A DNA stretch of 64,000 nucleotides from Buddleja alternifolia. Lineage: Eukaryota > Streptophyta > Magnoliopsida > Lamiales > Scrophulariaceae. The stretch lies in NCBI GenBank assembly GCA_019426215.1, contig CM033402.1, forward strand, positions 6,139,246 to 6,203,245, in the 5' to 3' direction. Positions 1 to 12,400 of the stretch are shown here, one piece after another. The position numbers and the translations under genes are program-made. Each line of letters starts with the position of its first letter. The first letter of the stretch is position 1. Below the pieces are notes generated by a model. The model was given only the letters and a program-made list of their open reading frames with translations, did not search any database and was not told the origin of the DNA.

Positions 1-2260
1 GTTGGAAAAATACAATCTTGGATAATGAATTTTTGCATTTGAGATGTTGCGCACATATATTAAATCTAATTGTGAAAGATGGTTTAAAGCAACAAAATGA
101 TTCAATTCTTAAGATTCGGAATGCAATAAGGTATGTGCGATCATCTCCAGCAAGGCTTCAAGTTTTCAAAAAATGTGCAGAGATCGAAAAGATTGAAACC
201 AAGAGTCTTGTTTGTCTTGATATTGAAACTAGGTGGAACTCCACCTTTCTAATGTTAGAGGCTGTTATTAAGTTTGAAAAAGCATTTGAGCGACTTAAGG
301 AAGACGACTCAAGTTACGGAATGTATTTTGCTTTAGGCGAAAAAGATAATGATGAAGATGAAGGGATCGAGATAGTTGAGAAGGAAAAGGGGAGTGAGGG
401 TAATGTGAAAGGAAGGGACAAAGATAGTAAACTATTTGGGCCTCCTGATGAAGAGGATTGGGATGTAGCTAGATCTTTTACAAAGTTTTTGAAGCTTTTC
501 TATGATGTAACTTTGCAGTTTTCAGGATCCTCAAAAGTCACGTCCAACCTATTTTTTCTTGAACTTGTGGCTGTGCAAACTACATTGAAAAAATTATCTA
601 AGAATAAGGATCCAAAAGTGTGTCTTATGGCTATGAAAATGCAACAAAAGTTTGCAAAGTATTGGGAAAGTGTTGATAAAATTAATTTTTTGTTATATGT
701 TGCCACTGTTTTGGATCCACCCTACAAATTGAGGTTCGTAAGGTTCTGCTTTGATCAAGTTTATGAGAATGACTTTACCTTGGCTGATTTTATGGAAGAG
801 CAAGTGAGAAACGCATTGACTCGCTTGTATGATTGTTATAAGCAATGTGATCTTAGTGAAAATCCTAAGCCTATGCCGTCAAGCTCAAATCAAACTTCAG
901 CTGATTTGGACATTGATGAGAATGTGGACACTGTTAAGATTTTAGCCACCCAGTTTGAGAAACATTTGGAGGAAAATGATTACATTGAAACTAAATCTGA
1001 ACTAACTAGATATTTGGGAGAAAATTGTGAAAAGAATGTGGAAAGTTTTAATGTCTTGAAGTGGTGGAAAGATAATTCAATGAAATATCGCGTTCTCTCT
1101 CAAATAGCAAGAGATGTTTTAGCTATTCCCGTCTCTACGGTGGCGTCCGAATCAGCCTTTAGCACCAGTGGTCGTATTCTTGATCCTTACCGAAGTTCAC
1201 TTAATCCTGAAATGGTTGAGGCTCTTGTGTGCTGCCAAAACTGGTTACGTTCGGAGCCCTTCACGATTGACATTCAAGAATTTATGAAAGAAGTGCCAAT
1301 AGAGGAAGTAGAGAAGTATGAAGAAGTTATAAAAGGTAATATAAATTTTTACCATTATGTTTTAGACTTTTTGCTTTCTGTTTTGGCTTTGAATGATTTC
1401 CCTATTATGATACAAAATTTGTTTTGAATCTCTTCTCCATTTCAGAATTTAAAACTTGTGGAACAAGTGTTGAAGTGCAAGTAATTGACAATTGATGGTT
1501 CTTGTCACTAAGTTGAAGTAAAGCACTCTCGCTAGTTCATTACCTTTTATGTAATTATAAGGGCCTCATAAAATTAATTAGTTTTTATGTCTATTTGCAG
1601 AAATTTTCATATCACTCTATTTTCAGAGAGTCGTCCATATATCATGATGAGGTATTTTCTTTGTAAAATTTGAATTTATTTAGTTTAGAAGTGCTTATTG
1701 AATATTACTGACAGTAGCTCTAACTTGATTGTTTGATAGGTACAACTTCTTTAGAAATCTAAACTAGAAGATGGGAAATTATGCTGACATGTTGCAGAAG
1801 TCAAGATATGAGGACTGAGTACAATTTGCCATGATATCTTTCTTTCTTTCCCTTTTCTTTGTAGCTTTTTTGGACAATTTCAGATTTTATTTCTGAATGA
1901 TAAAAACTTGGATTAAACTGTAATAGATTGTGTTATTTTGATGTTTGTTGGATGCAAGTGAGATGGATGTAATGATTTTTAGTTTATTTTGACTGTTGAA
2001 ACAAGAGATGTGATATTATTTTGCTTTTTGAAGTTTGATATGCGTTCCAACTTCACCTCTATTTGGAAGCAATACATAAGAATTTTGGTAACCCGTCAAC
2101 CCGCCAATCCAACCGCCAATTAGTGAAACCCGACCGAGCTGAACCGTTCGGTTTTGAAAGATATATAAACCGTCGCAGTTTGAAATTTTGTAAACCCGCT
2201 TGTATCGGATCGGGTAGATTTTTTATGGTAAAACCGACCGAACCCGACCGTGTACACCCC
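1..2260 (+). mobile_element. hAT-type DNA transposon, right part
   Basis: This is the right part of a hAT element; its left end lies outside the window. It holds the C-terminal half of a transposase (bases 3-1495), then about 770 bases of AT-rich terminal DNA. From about 2090 there is a pyrimidine/purine-skewed stretch of repeated CCGACCGAACC-like words, typical of hAT ends, closing in GTGTACACCCC at 2250-2260. The next bases (TACCTATGAC) already belong to the CACTA element, so the hAT sits inside it. The 8-bp target duplication cannot be checked because the left end is missing. The exact terminal base is uncertain by about 3. Confidence 0.8.
3..1495 (+). CDS. hAT transposase, C-terminal part (RICESLEEPER/BED-type)
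   Basis: The frame is open from base 3 with no start codon, so the gene begins outside the window. The visible product starts in the RNase H-like catalytic domain (LRCCAHILNLIV, then RWNSTFLML), passes an acidic insertion (about residues 100-140), and ends in the hAT dimerisation domain, with SESAFSTSGRILDPYRSSL and CCQNWL. The main frame stops at 1427. A GT donor at 1336 and an AG acceptor at 1444-1445 would join a short last exon ending at 1495, which is how I read the end. No internal stop is seen, so the visible half could be intact. Known of the family: the enzyme cuts and pastes the element and dimerises through this tail. N-terminal BED zinc finger not visible. Confidence 0.85.
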
Positions 2261-2263
2261 TAC

Positions 2264-2462
2264 CTATGACAGCGGTTTTCAAGAAATCGCTGTCGAAAAA
2301 CCAAAAAAAAAATTAAAAAAAATTCGAACCTATGATAGCGGCTTTGGCCAAAACCGCTGTCACAGGTTCACACTGTGACAGCGGTTCTTCCGGTACCGCT
2401 GTCACAGGTACCCATTGTGACAGCGGTCACTGTGACAGCGGTTTCGGAAGAACCGCTGTCAT
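2264..2462. repeat. CACTA left subterminal palindromic repeats
   Basis: Direct and inverted copies of TGACAGCGGTT and AACCGCTGTCA lie head to head, for example at 2264-2296 and 2334-2462. They match the array at the other end of the element (23206-23431). In CACTA elements such subterminal repeats bind the TnpA-type protein and bring the ends together. Here each unit is itself a near-palindrome, so a single-stranded copy would fold into hairpins. Confidence 0.8.
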
Positions 2463-2763
2463 GGTACAAATTTTTTTTCTTTTTCTTTTAATTATTTATT
2501 GCCCTATTATGATAATATTCCTGTACAGTAATATACAATACACCAACCAACAAATTTCAACTAACAACAAAACATATTCAACATAAACAAACACCACCCC
2601 AAACTTCAATATTACCATTTCTTTCCTCCAACAATAAAATGTTATAATCTCCAACAAAATGTACAATCAACTAATTAAATTACTAATGACCTTCCGAAAT
2701 ACAATAAATCAAATCTCAATTTACAACAAGTCACAATGTACAAAAACTACATTACCTAATTTC

Positions 2764-3491
2764 TAAGGAGCTGCTAATAAAGTGTAACGTGCAACTTCGC
2801 ATCGTACTTCATCAATTTGCTCTTGAGTATAGAAGGATTGAGAATCATGAAAGTACTGCAAGATATATATATATAGAGAGAGATTAATTGCAAACTGAAA
2901 TGATGTTTCAATTACCTACCAAAGGTTTAATAATTTCAAAAGGAATAGAATTAAGTATATATTTGGATTATGTATACCGCTGTTGGGATTATAGATTGTC
3001 CATGGCTAATAATCTCTTTCATGAATCTCATAACGAAATAGCCACAATCCACCTCGTTGGTCTGCCGGGGGCACTACAAAAGCAATCAAAGTTACGTTGT
3101 ATTAGAACACTAACTTCTATACGAATATATAATCTCATGAAACTAGAAAACGCTAACCTTTCTTTTTAAGAGCTTTAGCCAATAGATCATCTCAACTCGT
3201 CTCATTTTCACTATGGCTAGTACTCTTTTGTGAAATGCTCTCCTGTAATAATATATTTTAAAAAAATAAAATAGTGAACCTTGTGCTTTCAATAGTATTT
3301 CAAAACAAACATACAACACTTTATAGAGCTAAAATTGCCAATAACTCACCATTTCATTCACCACTCTTCTAACATTGTTGTTATCAATTTGATTTGTTTT
3401 ATCGGAACGCGCAATCCTCCACACGAGTGCTCGTGTCACCTCTGTGCAATCAGATCCCGCATCCCTTCTTCTATTTATCTATATTTTCATT

Positions 3492-3529
<38 letters not shown>

Positions 3530-4345
3530 TTAACATAGAATTTTTATTAAAAAAACTGTAAGGATTCACTGCTCAATGAACTACATACCTCCATTTGCTC
3601 CACAAGAGCATGTCCAAGACTCGCTTTCTGGTAAGGATATTCAGGGTCCTTTGCTCTTTCCTGATTGTCCCTACTTATTTTCTGTTTATTACATTATCAA
3701 ATTATTAGCTAAATATAAACGCAATAATCAACAAATGAAACCGTAAATTAAAATGACTAGCTACCTGCCAAGGTTCACCTAAGCGAGCTTCTAAAAATGT
3801 CGTCCAATCGGCTTGGGAAATCTCATATTGTGGGGGTGGGTTGACATTAATGTTTCCATCATCATCTCGCACATACTTTCTGCTTATGTAGCTCCTGAAG
3901 TTACGTGCTAGCCTCCCAGCTTCTGCTAGTACGTACTTTAGTCAATATCAAATGCCAACTACAAAAAACAAACAACAAAGTATATATAAAATTATAATTT
4001 AGAGAATATGATAATACATTAATACTTACAAATATGATAATATCCAAATTACCTTTATCTCATCCCAAACATTTTTTTTATTGGTGACTGGACTTTTCGC
4101 CAATCACTCATCGTAATCGACACCTTCTGCCGAGCCTGCACGCATATATAAGCAATAAATATTGATTTGTTTGGGTTAACTGGCTGACCTCTGTCATTCC
4201 AGCCGACAAGTAGCCTTATGCCTTTACTTCTGGGATTGATAACTTTTTTCATAGCCGTGACACCTCTCCGTATCTCCGCCTCATGAACGCTATCTGATCC
4301 ATATACATCATCCTCGGGAAAACTACCATCAGGATTTGAAGCCAT
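2764..4345 (-). pseudogene. CACTA second gene: Ptta/En/Spm (TnpA-like) protein with Ulp1-type C-terminal piece
   Basis: Reading on the minus strand from the ATG at 4345, the first exon encodes an acidic start and then RGVTAMKKVINPRSKGIRLL and VGWNDRGQP, which resembles the plant En/Spm transposase_24 domain. Near 4072-4079 a run of eight A appears to lose the frame, because the frame matching NVWDEIK follows one base off. Further exon-like blocks are seen near 3945-3770 (RLARNFRSYISRKYV), 3690-3594, 3475-3352 and 3240-3160. The block at 3073-2988 encodes CPRQTNEVDCGYFVMRFMKE, the C-terminal Cys motif of Ulp1 (C48) proteases, and the last block (2855-2764) ends in a stop. The His/Asp half of the protease was not found, and the 3240-3160 block has an in-frame TGA. 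I read it as decayed. Exon limits are approximate. Confidence 0.65.
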
Positions 4346-4761
4346 CGACCTAAAAAAGACAAAAAATACAGAAGTTAGATTCATATAAATTTGGCAGATT
4401 CATTTGGCAATAATAATTTTCAAATAGAAGTAATAAATACAGAAGTTAGATTCATATAAATTTGGCAGATTCAGTTGGCAATAATAATTTTAAAATAGAA
4501 GTAATAAATATAGAAGTTAGGTTCATATCTATTATTCTAGAACGTAATTATCCTAAACCACAAAATAAACAAAATTTAATCCCCAATTAAACACAATTAA
4601 CCCCCAGCTAAACCAAATTAACCTCAACCAACCCCCTATTTCCCTTAAATTTTCCACAAAAATAGACAAATCTCAAGAATATAAATTTTCTAGCAACTAA
4701 GTATAAATATTGATAAAAAAATAAGTCTATCATACAATTATGAAATAAGTTTAAATACTTT

Positions 4762-7636
4762 TCATCGTTTTCTTTTTGTCGTTGGCTTAGCAGTCTTTCG
4801 CTTCCCATCGGTACGACCATTTTTTTTAGTACGGCGACGAACTGACGGATTAATCCATACCCCCTTTTGGTGATCTTGTCGCATATACAATTCATCATCA
4901 CTTATATCCAAGTCATCATCACTATCAATTGATTGTGAATCACCTAATGAGATAGGATTTTCTCCATCATCTTCACTTTCTTCATAATCATCATCAATAC
5001 AAGTATTTTTGTTTGCCGATAAAACAATGGACCACCTCTTATCAATAGGATCGGTAACAAAAAACACTTGCTTAGCTTGTGACGCTAAAATGAAAGATTC
5101 ATCTTTGTATCCCACCCTTTCAAGGTCTACTCGAGTGAAGCCTATTTCACTATTATCGACACCATGTTTATTGTCAACCCACTTACACCCAAATACAGGC
5201 ACCCGAAACCAACTATAATCAAGCTCCCATATACGTTCAATCACCCCGTAATATGATAAATCGGCATAGATAAGATTATTATCTTTCGCACTTGAGATAT
5301 GCATTGCTTGAGCTACAAGACTCACACCACTATTCTGCACTGTACTTCGCTCATCTTGGTCTTTTGTATAGAATGTGCGACCATTTATACGATAACCTGA
5401 ATAACAAAATACTAGTCTGTCCGGACCCATCGACAGTCGTGTCAATTTATCTAAAACTGAAAGCTGTGGATTCTCTTTCTGTTTCTCTTCAAAATGCTTT
5501 CGGAACCAATCGATGAAACTCTTATTATGCTCTCTTGAAATCCAGCTCTCATTTTTAATTGGATTGAATCTCCTAAGTTGGTTCTTATGCTCTTCAACAT
5601 ATGGGTCAACCTCATCGGTGTTGTGGAGCACATATAGGTGTGCCTGATCCCTTTGTGTAATATGAACACTAACTAATTGCTTTCCCATTAATCCGACTCC
5701 TTCTGTTCCCCCTCCCACAACATGAGACTTTGGAAGCTCTGCAACATTAGAATCTACCAGATACTCTGTGCAAAATGTAATGGCTTCATTAACTATGTAT
5801 CGTTCAACAATACAATCTTTCGATCGACTACGATTTTTCACGTAGCCTTTCAATACCTTCATATAACGCTCAGCCGGATACATAGATCTCATGAAAGCCG
5901 GTCCACATAGTTGAGTCTCTCTAACCAAGTGTATGGGTAGATGAGTCATTATATCAAAAAAAGCAGGTCGATACATTTCAAGCTTACACAAAGTGATGAC
6001 AATTTGTTTCTGAAGTGCAGGAAATTGCTTAGGATCAAACACCTTGCTCCACATTGCTTTGAAGAAGAAACACAATCTAGTTATCGTGTCTCTCACCTTT
6101 TTTGGCAAAATAGCCCGTATAGCAAATGGTAGCAAATGATCCATGATTACATGACAATCGTGAGTCTTCAAGTGCTTTAGCTTCAAATCCTTCATTGATA
6201 CAAGACTGCTAATGTTTGAAGAATACCCTTCTGGAACTTTCACTCCATTAAGAAACTCACATAATGCAATTTTTTCTTTCCTGGCTAGAGTGTGAGCTGC
6301 TGGAGGCAAATAAGTACGTTTCCCCTTATTTGTTGGTGCCAATTTTCCTCTTATCTTCATTTCAACCAAGTCTAACCGTGCCTTTACGCCATCTTTTGTC
6401 TTTCCGGGCACATTTAGAAGTGTACCAATGACACTATCAAATACATTTTTCTCAATATGCATTATATCGAGAAAATGTCTAACATGTAAAGACGTCCAAT
6501 ACGGCAACTCAAAGAAAATTGACCTTTTTTTCCACCCAGTTTTTGCAAGGCCACCTGCAAAAGTCTTTCCAAATTTAACCTCCAAGTCTTTTACATTCTC
6601 AAACACTTCTTCACCAGTTAAGCACTTAGGAGCTCGTCCTTCTTCTATATTCCCATTGAAAGCTTTCTTCCACCGACGATTTCGATGGTTCCGATTTAGC
6701 CATATCCGATGCCCTTGGAATGCATATTTCTGAGAGTGTGTCAATCGATATTGATTTGTACTCTTGACACATATGGGGCATCCACATTGGCCATGTACAC
6801 CATATCCCTCGAGGTTTGCTCTTGCCGGAAAATCATTGATTGTTCCAAATAACATGACTCTGAAATTAAAATTTTCTTCTCTGAACCCGTCATATACTTG
6901 AACACCGGTGTCCCACAACACCTTCAAATCCTCAATTAAAGGAGCCAAGTAGACATCTATATCATTTCCAGGTTGTTTCGGCTCAGAAATGAGTATAGGC
7001 ATCATTATATGCTCTCGCTTCATGCATCGCGATGGGGGAAGGTTGTAGATCATCAAAATCACCGGCCATGAGGGTGCATGCCATCTGTAGCCAATATAAG
7101 GCGCAGGTTTCTTGATTCTTCACCAAATTCAGGGAAATCATCATCAATCTTTTTCCATTGAGGAGAATCTGAGGGATGTCGAATCTTGTCATCTTCAATC
7201 CTTTCTTCAAGCCTTCTATCAGCATGCCATGTCAAGTCCTTGAATAACTCTTTACTACTATACATGCGCTTAAATCGTGGTATTATAGGCAAATACCACA
7301 TGGTTTTGACAGGCGCAGATCCATTCTTCTTGTATTGTGAGGCGCCACATTTTAGATAAGCCTTCAATGATGCATATTCAATTCTAAATAATACACAATC
7401 ATTGAGACATGTATGTATCCTCTCATATCCCATGCCAATTGAGGTTAACATCCGTTTATCCTCATAAGTACGATTAGGTAACACATTAACCTCAGGTAGC
7501 ATACTTTTTAATAAACTAAGCAAGTCTGTGAAACTCTTATCACTCCACCCATTGTTGGCTTTTAACTTGTATAGGTCAAGAACTGTTTTCAATCTTGTGA
7601 ATTTACTACCACTATACAGTGGTGTCTTTGAATCAT
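4762..7636 (-). pseudogene. CACTA transposase (tnp2), main part
   Basis: This is the larger part of the En/Spm-type transposase; its first exon lies beyond the retrotransposon at 22113-21732. From 7636 the frame continues LYSGSKFTRLKTVLDLYKLK, the start of the tnp2 domain, to about 7059. There, after DGMHPHG, about 30 bases appear lost and the frame changes, resuming at VILMIYNLPPS. The rest (766 codons, stop at 4762) contains the tnp2 core with a CPIC zinc-binding motif, HFLDIMHIEKNVFDS, then DUF4218-like (LTHLPIHL-type) and DUF4216-like regions. It ends in an acidic stretch and a Lys/Arg-rich tail that could be a nuclear signal. Family role: cuts the element at its CACTA ends. The frameshift and the retrotransposon both disable this copy. 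Confidence 0.88.
7632..7636. repeat. Target site duplication AATCA, left copy
   Basis: AATCA directly precedes the TG start of the left LTR, and the same five bases follow the right LTR at 21732-21736. Removing the retrotransposon and one copy restores an open reading frame through the CACTA transposase. Confidence 0.95.
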
Positions 7637-9147
7637 GGTGGTCCCAAGTGGCATACGAAAGGGTCTAGAAGGGGGGGTTGAATAGACCCAGAACTCTTTT
7701 TGACTTCAAAAATATCGTATCACTTTAAAGGTTTGAACGCTTTGGATGACTGAGCGCTTGGGTCAGACGCTTCAGAAAAAGTTAATTTAGACTTAGTGAT
7801 TTTAGCAGTTTACCAAAGTAGGGCAACGCTTAGATCGCTTAATCAGGGTTAGCGCATCGGAAATGAGTTTTAGCGTTCTTTTAGTTAATTTAATCGCTTT
7901 GCATTTTAACTTGTCTCTTTCAAAGATAAAAGATGTAATAATAATAATAATAATAATAAGACAAATAAGGTAAATAACTCAAGATATATAAGGTTCATAG
8001 GGTGGTGTAATCCCAACTACGTCCTTTTTCTCCTTTTTCACTTGGAGGAATTTACTAGAATGATTTTCGAAGAGTCACATAGAATCTTCTACACGATAGT
8101 AAAGGGTGAAAATGATCTTGGGCTCCTTGATCACACAGACTTCAGCACCAATGAAGATCGTCTTCTTCGAGCTTCTCTCACTCAGAAATACTGCCTGAAA
8201 GGGTTCAACAACTTTTCTCACTCAGATGAAAGGTTGAGGTTTGTCACTAGGGTTTTGTTTGTTTTTGAAAAGATTAAACAACTTGGAATATCTCAGTTGG
8301 AATTTGAATTTCTTCTTTGGAAGATGTTTGAGATAATTGTGACTGTCTGGAATGTAGATAAAAAGCTTGAAAGATTTGGCTATGGAGTTTCTAAGCTTTT
8401 TCTCAGCAAGTTTTTCTTGTGTTTGTACGTAATTGTCTTTTGTAAAAATTGTATCTCTCTCTTTAGGGTTTGCTGGGGTAAGGTATTTATAGGCAATTTC
8501 TTGGGATCTGTCCGTTGGACACATGTAGTAGCGTGCCTCTCACGGGGCGCGTGAGTATACCTTTTCTCTGACATTCCTGAAAGTTCGCTGAAGCCGATTG
8601 GACGGGAGCAGCTGAAATTCTGAATTTTCTGACAGTCTGGTCAAAAGGTGGCTTGTCCACAAGTCACATTAGCTTATCACAATTAATGCTCTTATCAGGC
8701 ATTTAATGCATTTTGAATTTAATTCCCATTGGAATTAAATGCCCGTTGAATGATTGCATTTAAGTCCTTCATGACTTGAGGATTTATTTCAGATGATTTT
8801 GATATAAGTCGCTTGAGGGATTTCGAGCGCTTGATCCATAAATCCTGAAATGTGATCTTTTAGCGTTTGACAGACGCTAAGAAGAAAATCTTTATCTCCG
8901 GTTGACTTCAGACCCTGGTCTTCAACTTCTTCTCTAATAGACTCACCTAGAATTCTACTAGCGATTCAGTCACTAAGACTTAGTCTAAATTCTACAAAGA
9001 TAAAAATTACAAACCTATAATAAATTACAACTTTCAAACGCTTATACATCATTCTATGAAAAACGAAAACTTACATTGTATTTTTGGGGTCTAACATTAA
9101 ATCTTATCTTGTCATCATCAAAACATCTAACATGAAATTTCCTAACA
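7637..9147 (-). repeat. 3' LTR of the Sirevirus-like element
   Basis: This 1,511-bp LTR runs TG to CA and is a direct repeat of 20225-21731. On the minus strand it starts TGTTAGGAAATTTC at 9147. A TAATAATAA run near 7936-7959 is three units longer than in the other LTR. Open frames inside it (for example 8042-8554) are chance. Confidence 0.95.
8482..8493 (-). promoter_or_regulatory. LTR TATA box (3' LTR copy)
   Basis: The minus strand reads CCTATAAATACC, a good TATA box. The same word occurs in the 5' LTR (21066-21077), and a close variant in the solo LTR (59631-59642). Conservation across the three copies supports a promoter role. Confidence 0.7.
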
Positions 9148-9162
9148 ATTTCCCCCTTTTTG
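9148..9162 (-). other. Polypurine tract
   Basis: The minus strand reads AAAAAGGGGGAAAT directly before the 3' LTR, the position and composition of the primer for plus-strand DNA synthesis in LTR retrotransposons. Confidence 0.9.
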
Positions 9163-9407
9163 ATGATGTCAAGACTCTTATAACTCTTTTATAATTTTTA
9201 AGAGTTACTTAAAAGAAAAGACCCAAAGGAATATAAGTTAGCGTTTGAAAAGTTAGTAAAGTTAGCTACAGTTAGATTAGCTTCAACAAGGTGTTTCAGC
9301 ATTAAAACATTCATTCATTGAAAGAATTTAAAGCATACATGTTTTACACTGAAGGAAAACCATAAATAAATAAAAATAAAAAGGATAAAACAAAAAGAAA
9401 AAAATAA

Positions 9408-12400
9408 TCACTTTTTCTGTCGCTTCGCTCTTTCTTCGCCTTGTAGAACTTCTAACGCTAGTTCCAACAAGAGACGATCAATATCGATATGTTGAACTTC
9501 ATTATAATCATGTCTACGAAGTCTGGCGCTTTCATTTAGTTCTAACAACCTTTCCGTCCAGTCCCTTGGTGGAATACCAAGTTCACGAATTAAGTCATGA
9601 TAGATATCTCTTTGTCGATCATTTGACGGTCTCCAGTTGGTAGGTCATTGTAGCAGTCCGACATAGGTAGGAAATCCCATACTTTCTAAGAACTCGGGGT
9701 CCAATTCGGGAAGCGCGTACTTTCCGAGATAATACCTTGGCTTTCTTTTCTTGGATAGCATTTTCTTAATGCTTACTAATTCTTCGAACAATGAACGCCA
9801 CTGTTTATTATCTGTCTTGCAAATCGCTTTGGACTTTTCTTTATCTCCCCCCTTCTTGACATTATCAAGGGAGTTCTTGAGTTCAGTGACATCTCGGCGC
9901 AAGAGTCTAACTTCTTCGATGAGAAGAGCAACTTGTTGAGTGACACTCTAAGCAGCGGCATCGGATGAAGCGTGTCTTTCAGTATCGGCCAAGGCGCTCT
10001 GAGCTAAGTGACGGTTGAATTCAGATGAGAGTTCAGCAATAAGGGGTGATATGCTTTGTATGATAGCAATAGTGCTTTTATTTGCAGCATTTCCAATATC
10101 ACGAGTCCGTGTATCCGACACTATGCGGATATGGCTATCAGCAGCCTCAAAGATCTTGGAGTAGGAACCCTCAATGTTGGTAAGCGAGTTGTGGACTGCC
10201 TGTCTGAAGTCTCTGGTTTCTGAATCGCTCTCAGAATCTGAATTGGAAAAAGGACGCTCTGGGGACGAGAGAAGTCCATAAGATTTGGAAACTGCAGCCT
10301 TACCTTTTGATTTATCTCTAATAAAAGGTTCTTCGGGCGCTTGAGCAATTTCAGCGTGCACTTCTTCAATCACTCGATCCATGATAGGATCTGCAATCGC
10401 TGGGGGCTCGACCACTGGGGCGCTAGAGGGATCTGGGAGATGAGCGTCATCCTCAGAAGGAGCACTTTCTTCTTCTATAATTTCGAGGGAATGAGAAGGT
10501 TCTCTAAGACCAATGACCCAGAGGGGGCCAAGGGCTTCCATCACATGCCTTGGACTGATCAGGCTAGATTGCGAGATAAAGAATATAGCGTCTTCGCGCT
10601 CTTCGGTACTTAGTGCAAGTTGCACACCTTCCGGTAAAGCAATCCCTGAAGTATAACAGTTGAAGAAGTCCAAAATCAAAGGCATGAGCGCTTGAGCTGC
10701 TTCTTGGTCCACTGGCCTAATTAGCGAGATTATCTTGGCCACTTGAATATTTGATTCACTAAAGAGCACGGGGTGAAGAGTATATCCTCGGAAATTGTAA
10801 CACCCGGAAAAGTGATTGAAACTGATGTCCAGCGCTTGGGCATTTTCAAACACTGCTCTCATTGCTCTGTGGAACTCAGCGTGTTCATTTGAAACATCCA
10901 CACGAATCTGACTCTGGCCTGGAAGAAAAGGTTGTTTACTTGATGAAGCGTCTTCATTTAGGTCAGGAAAGACTCGTTGAACAAACCCGGCACGAGGATG
11001 CAGAACGTAGCGTCCACCTTGGCTGTATAAGGCAAGTTGCTGGCGAATGTAGCTTTCGATTGGTTGTCTATATCGTGGCAAAGCGCTAACATTCCCTGCA
11101 ATAATCTGACGCTGTTGAAGCAAAAAGGTTGCATAACCTCGGCGTCTGTACTCTATTCCAAATTCAAACAAAAAAGGATATCTGATCAGTTCTTCAATGG
11201 TGTAGAAGTGAAGAACAAATTCTTCAGCCCACCTGGCTGTATTCATCATCCAACGTTTTCCAAGTTTGTCCGCTTTCTTTTGCTCTTTGTTAGCAGCAAG
11301 GAACTTCTCAAAACGTTCCGTCTCTTCATCATAATCATCAGCCCATAATCTGGCTAGATATTCACGAGCCTCATCTTCTATCCACGAGTTGACCGGATTT
11401 AGGCGCTCCGCAACAAGCGGTCCTTTACCTTTCCATAACTTAAGTGGATTAGGAGAGAGAGCGTTCTGGGGAGACTTGACGACGGAGGGGAGGGCTGAAT
11501 AGCCTATCTTGTTGAGATCTTCTTCATCTGGATCTTTGTTCCAATCACCCATGTGGGGGTTCTTGAAAACAATCTTGTTTTGGCGCTGAGGATAAAAGGA
11601 CTCGTCCGAGCGACCGTTTGAATTGAAACGCTGAAGATCAAAGTCAGCTCTGTTGAAAACTGGACGATGAATATACTCAAAGCGTGATTGAAGAGGCTCC
11701 AAGTTATATAGTCCTAGATCGGCAATACGCTCGAAGATTTCAAACTTGAGAGAGTTGGACAAATCGGGCCGATGGAGAGTTGTTTGAAATTGTATTTCCA
11801 ACTCGGCAAGCGTTTGAGTGTCTCGTTCTCTGGCGGCATAATAAAATTCAACATCTGGAGTATATCGGCGCGGGAAGAAATCGATGACACGAGAAGGAGG
11901 TCCCGTTGGTGTAGGAATAATGGAAATCGCTTCTGTTGGGATGGGGGCCACTTCTATCGACCGCTCAGCGTTTAAAGTCGCTTCACTGGTTGATGATGTT
12001 TCAGCGTCAGGAAGGGCTTGAGATGCTTCCTTAGCGATACCACAACAGTTGCCATATCCATATCCACTTCAACTGGAATCTCGGATGAAAGAGGGGCATC
12101 AGCGATTGGTGCCTCTGGAGGTACATCTTGAGCTGATACATGTAAGCGATTGAGAAAAGCAAGCAAAATTTCCACTAAGTAGAAAGGTAGAAAAGACTAA
12201 ATCGCTTACCCTGAAGAATATCATCGACTATTTCAGTCGCTTGATCTGTTTCTTGGACAGGTTCCTCAGGCTCTGGAATAACTTCTTCTGGATCTAAGTC
12301 GAGAAAGGAAGTTATAGGATCAACACGAATGGGAATATCTAATTTTTCAAGGGTGTTGAGAACATATTGAATATCTGCTTGACATTGTGTTGAAAGAATT

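Noticed and set aside
8042..8554. 170-codon open frame on the plus strand, also at 20626-21138
   Set aside because: It lies inside the LTRs on the antisense strand. Its duplication is simply the LTR repeat.
9948..11951. A separate gene starting at 11951
   Set aside because: The apparent start there is GTG, and the frame runs on upstream and joins the earlier exons by splice sites, so I merged it into the third frame.
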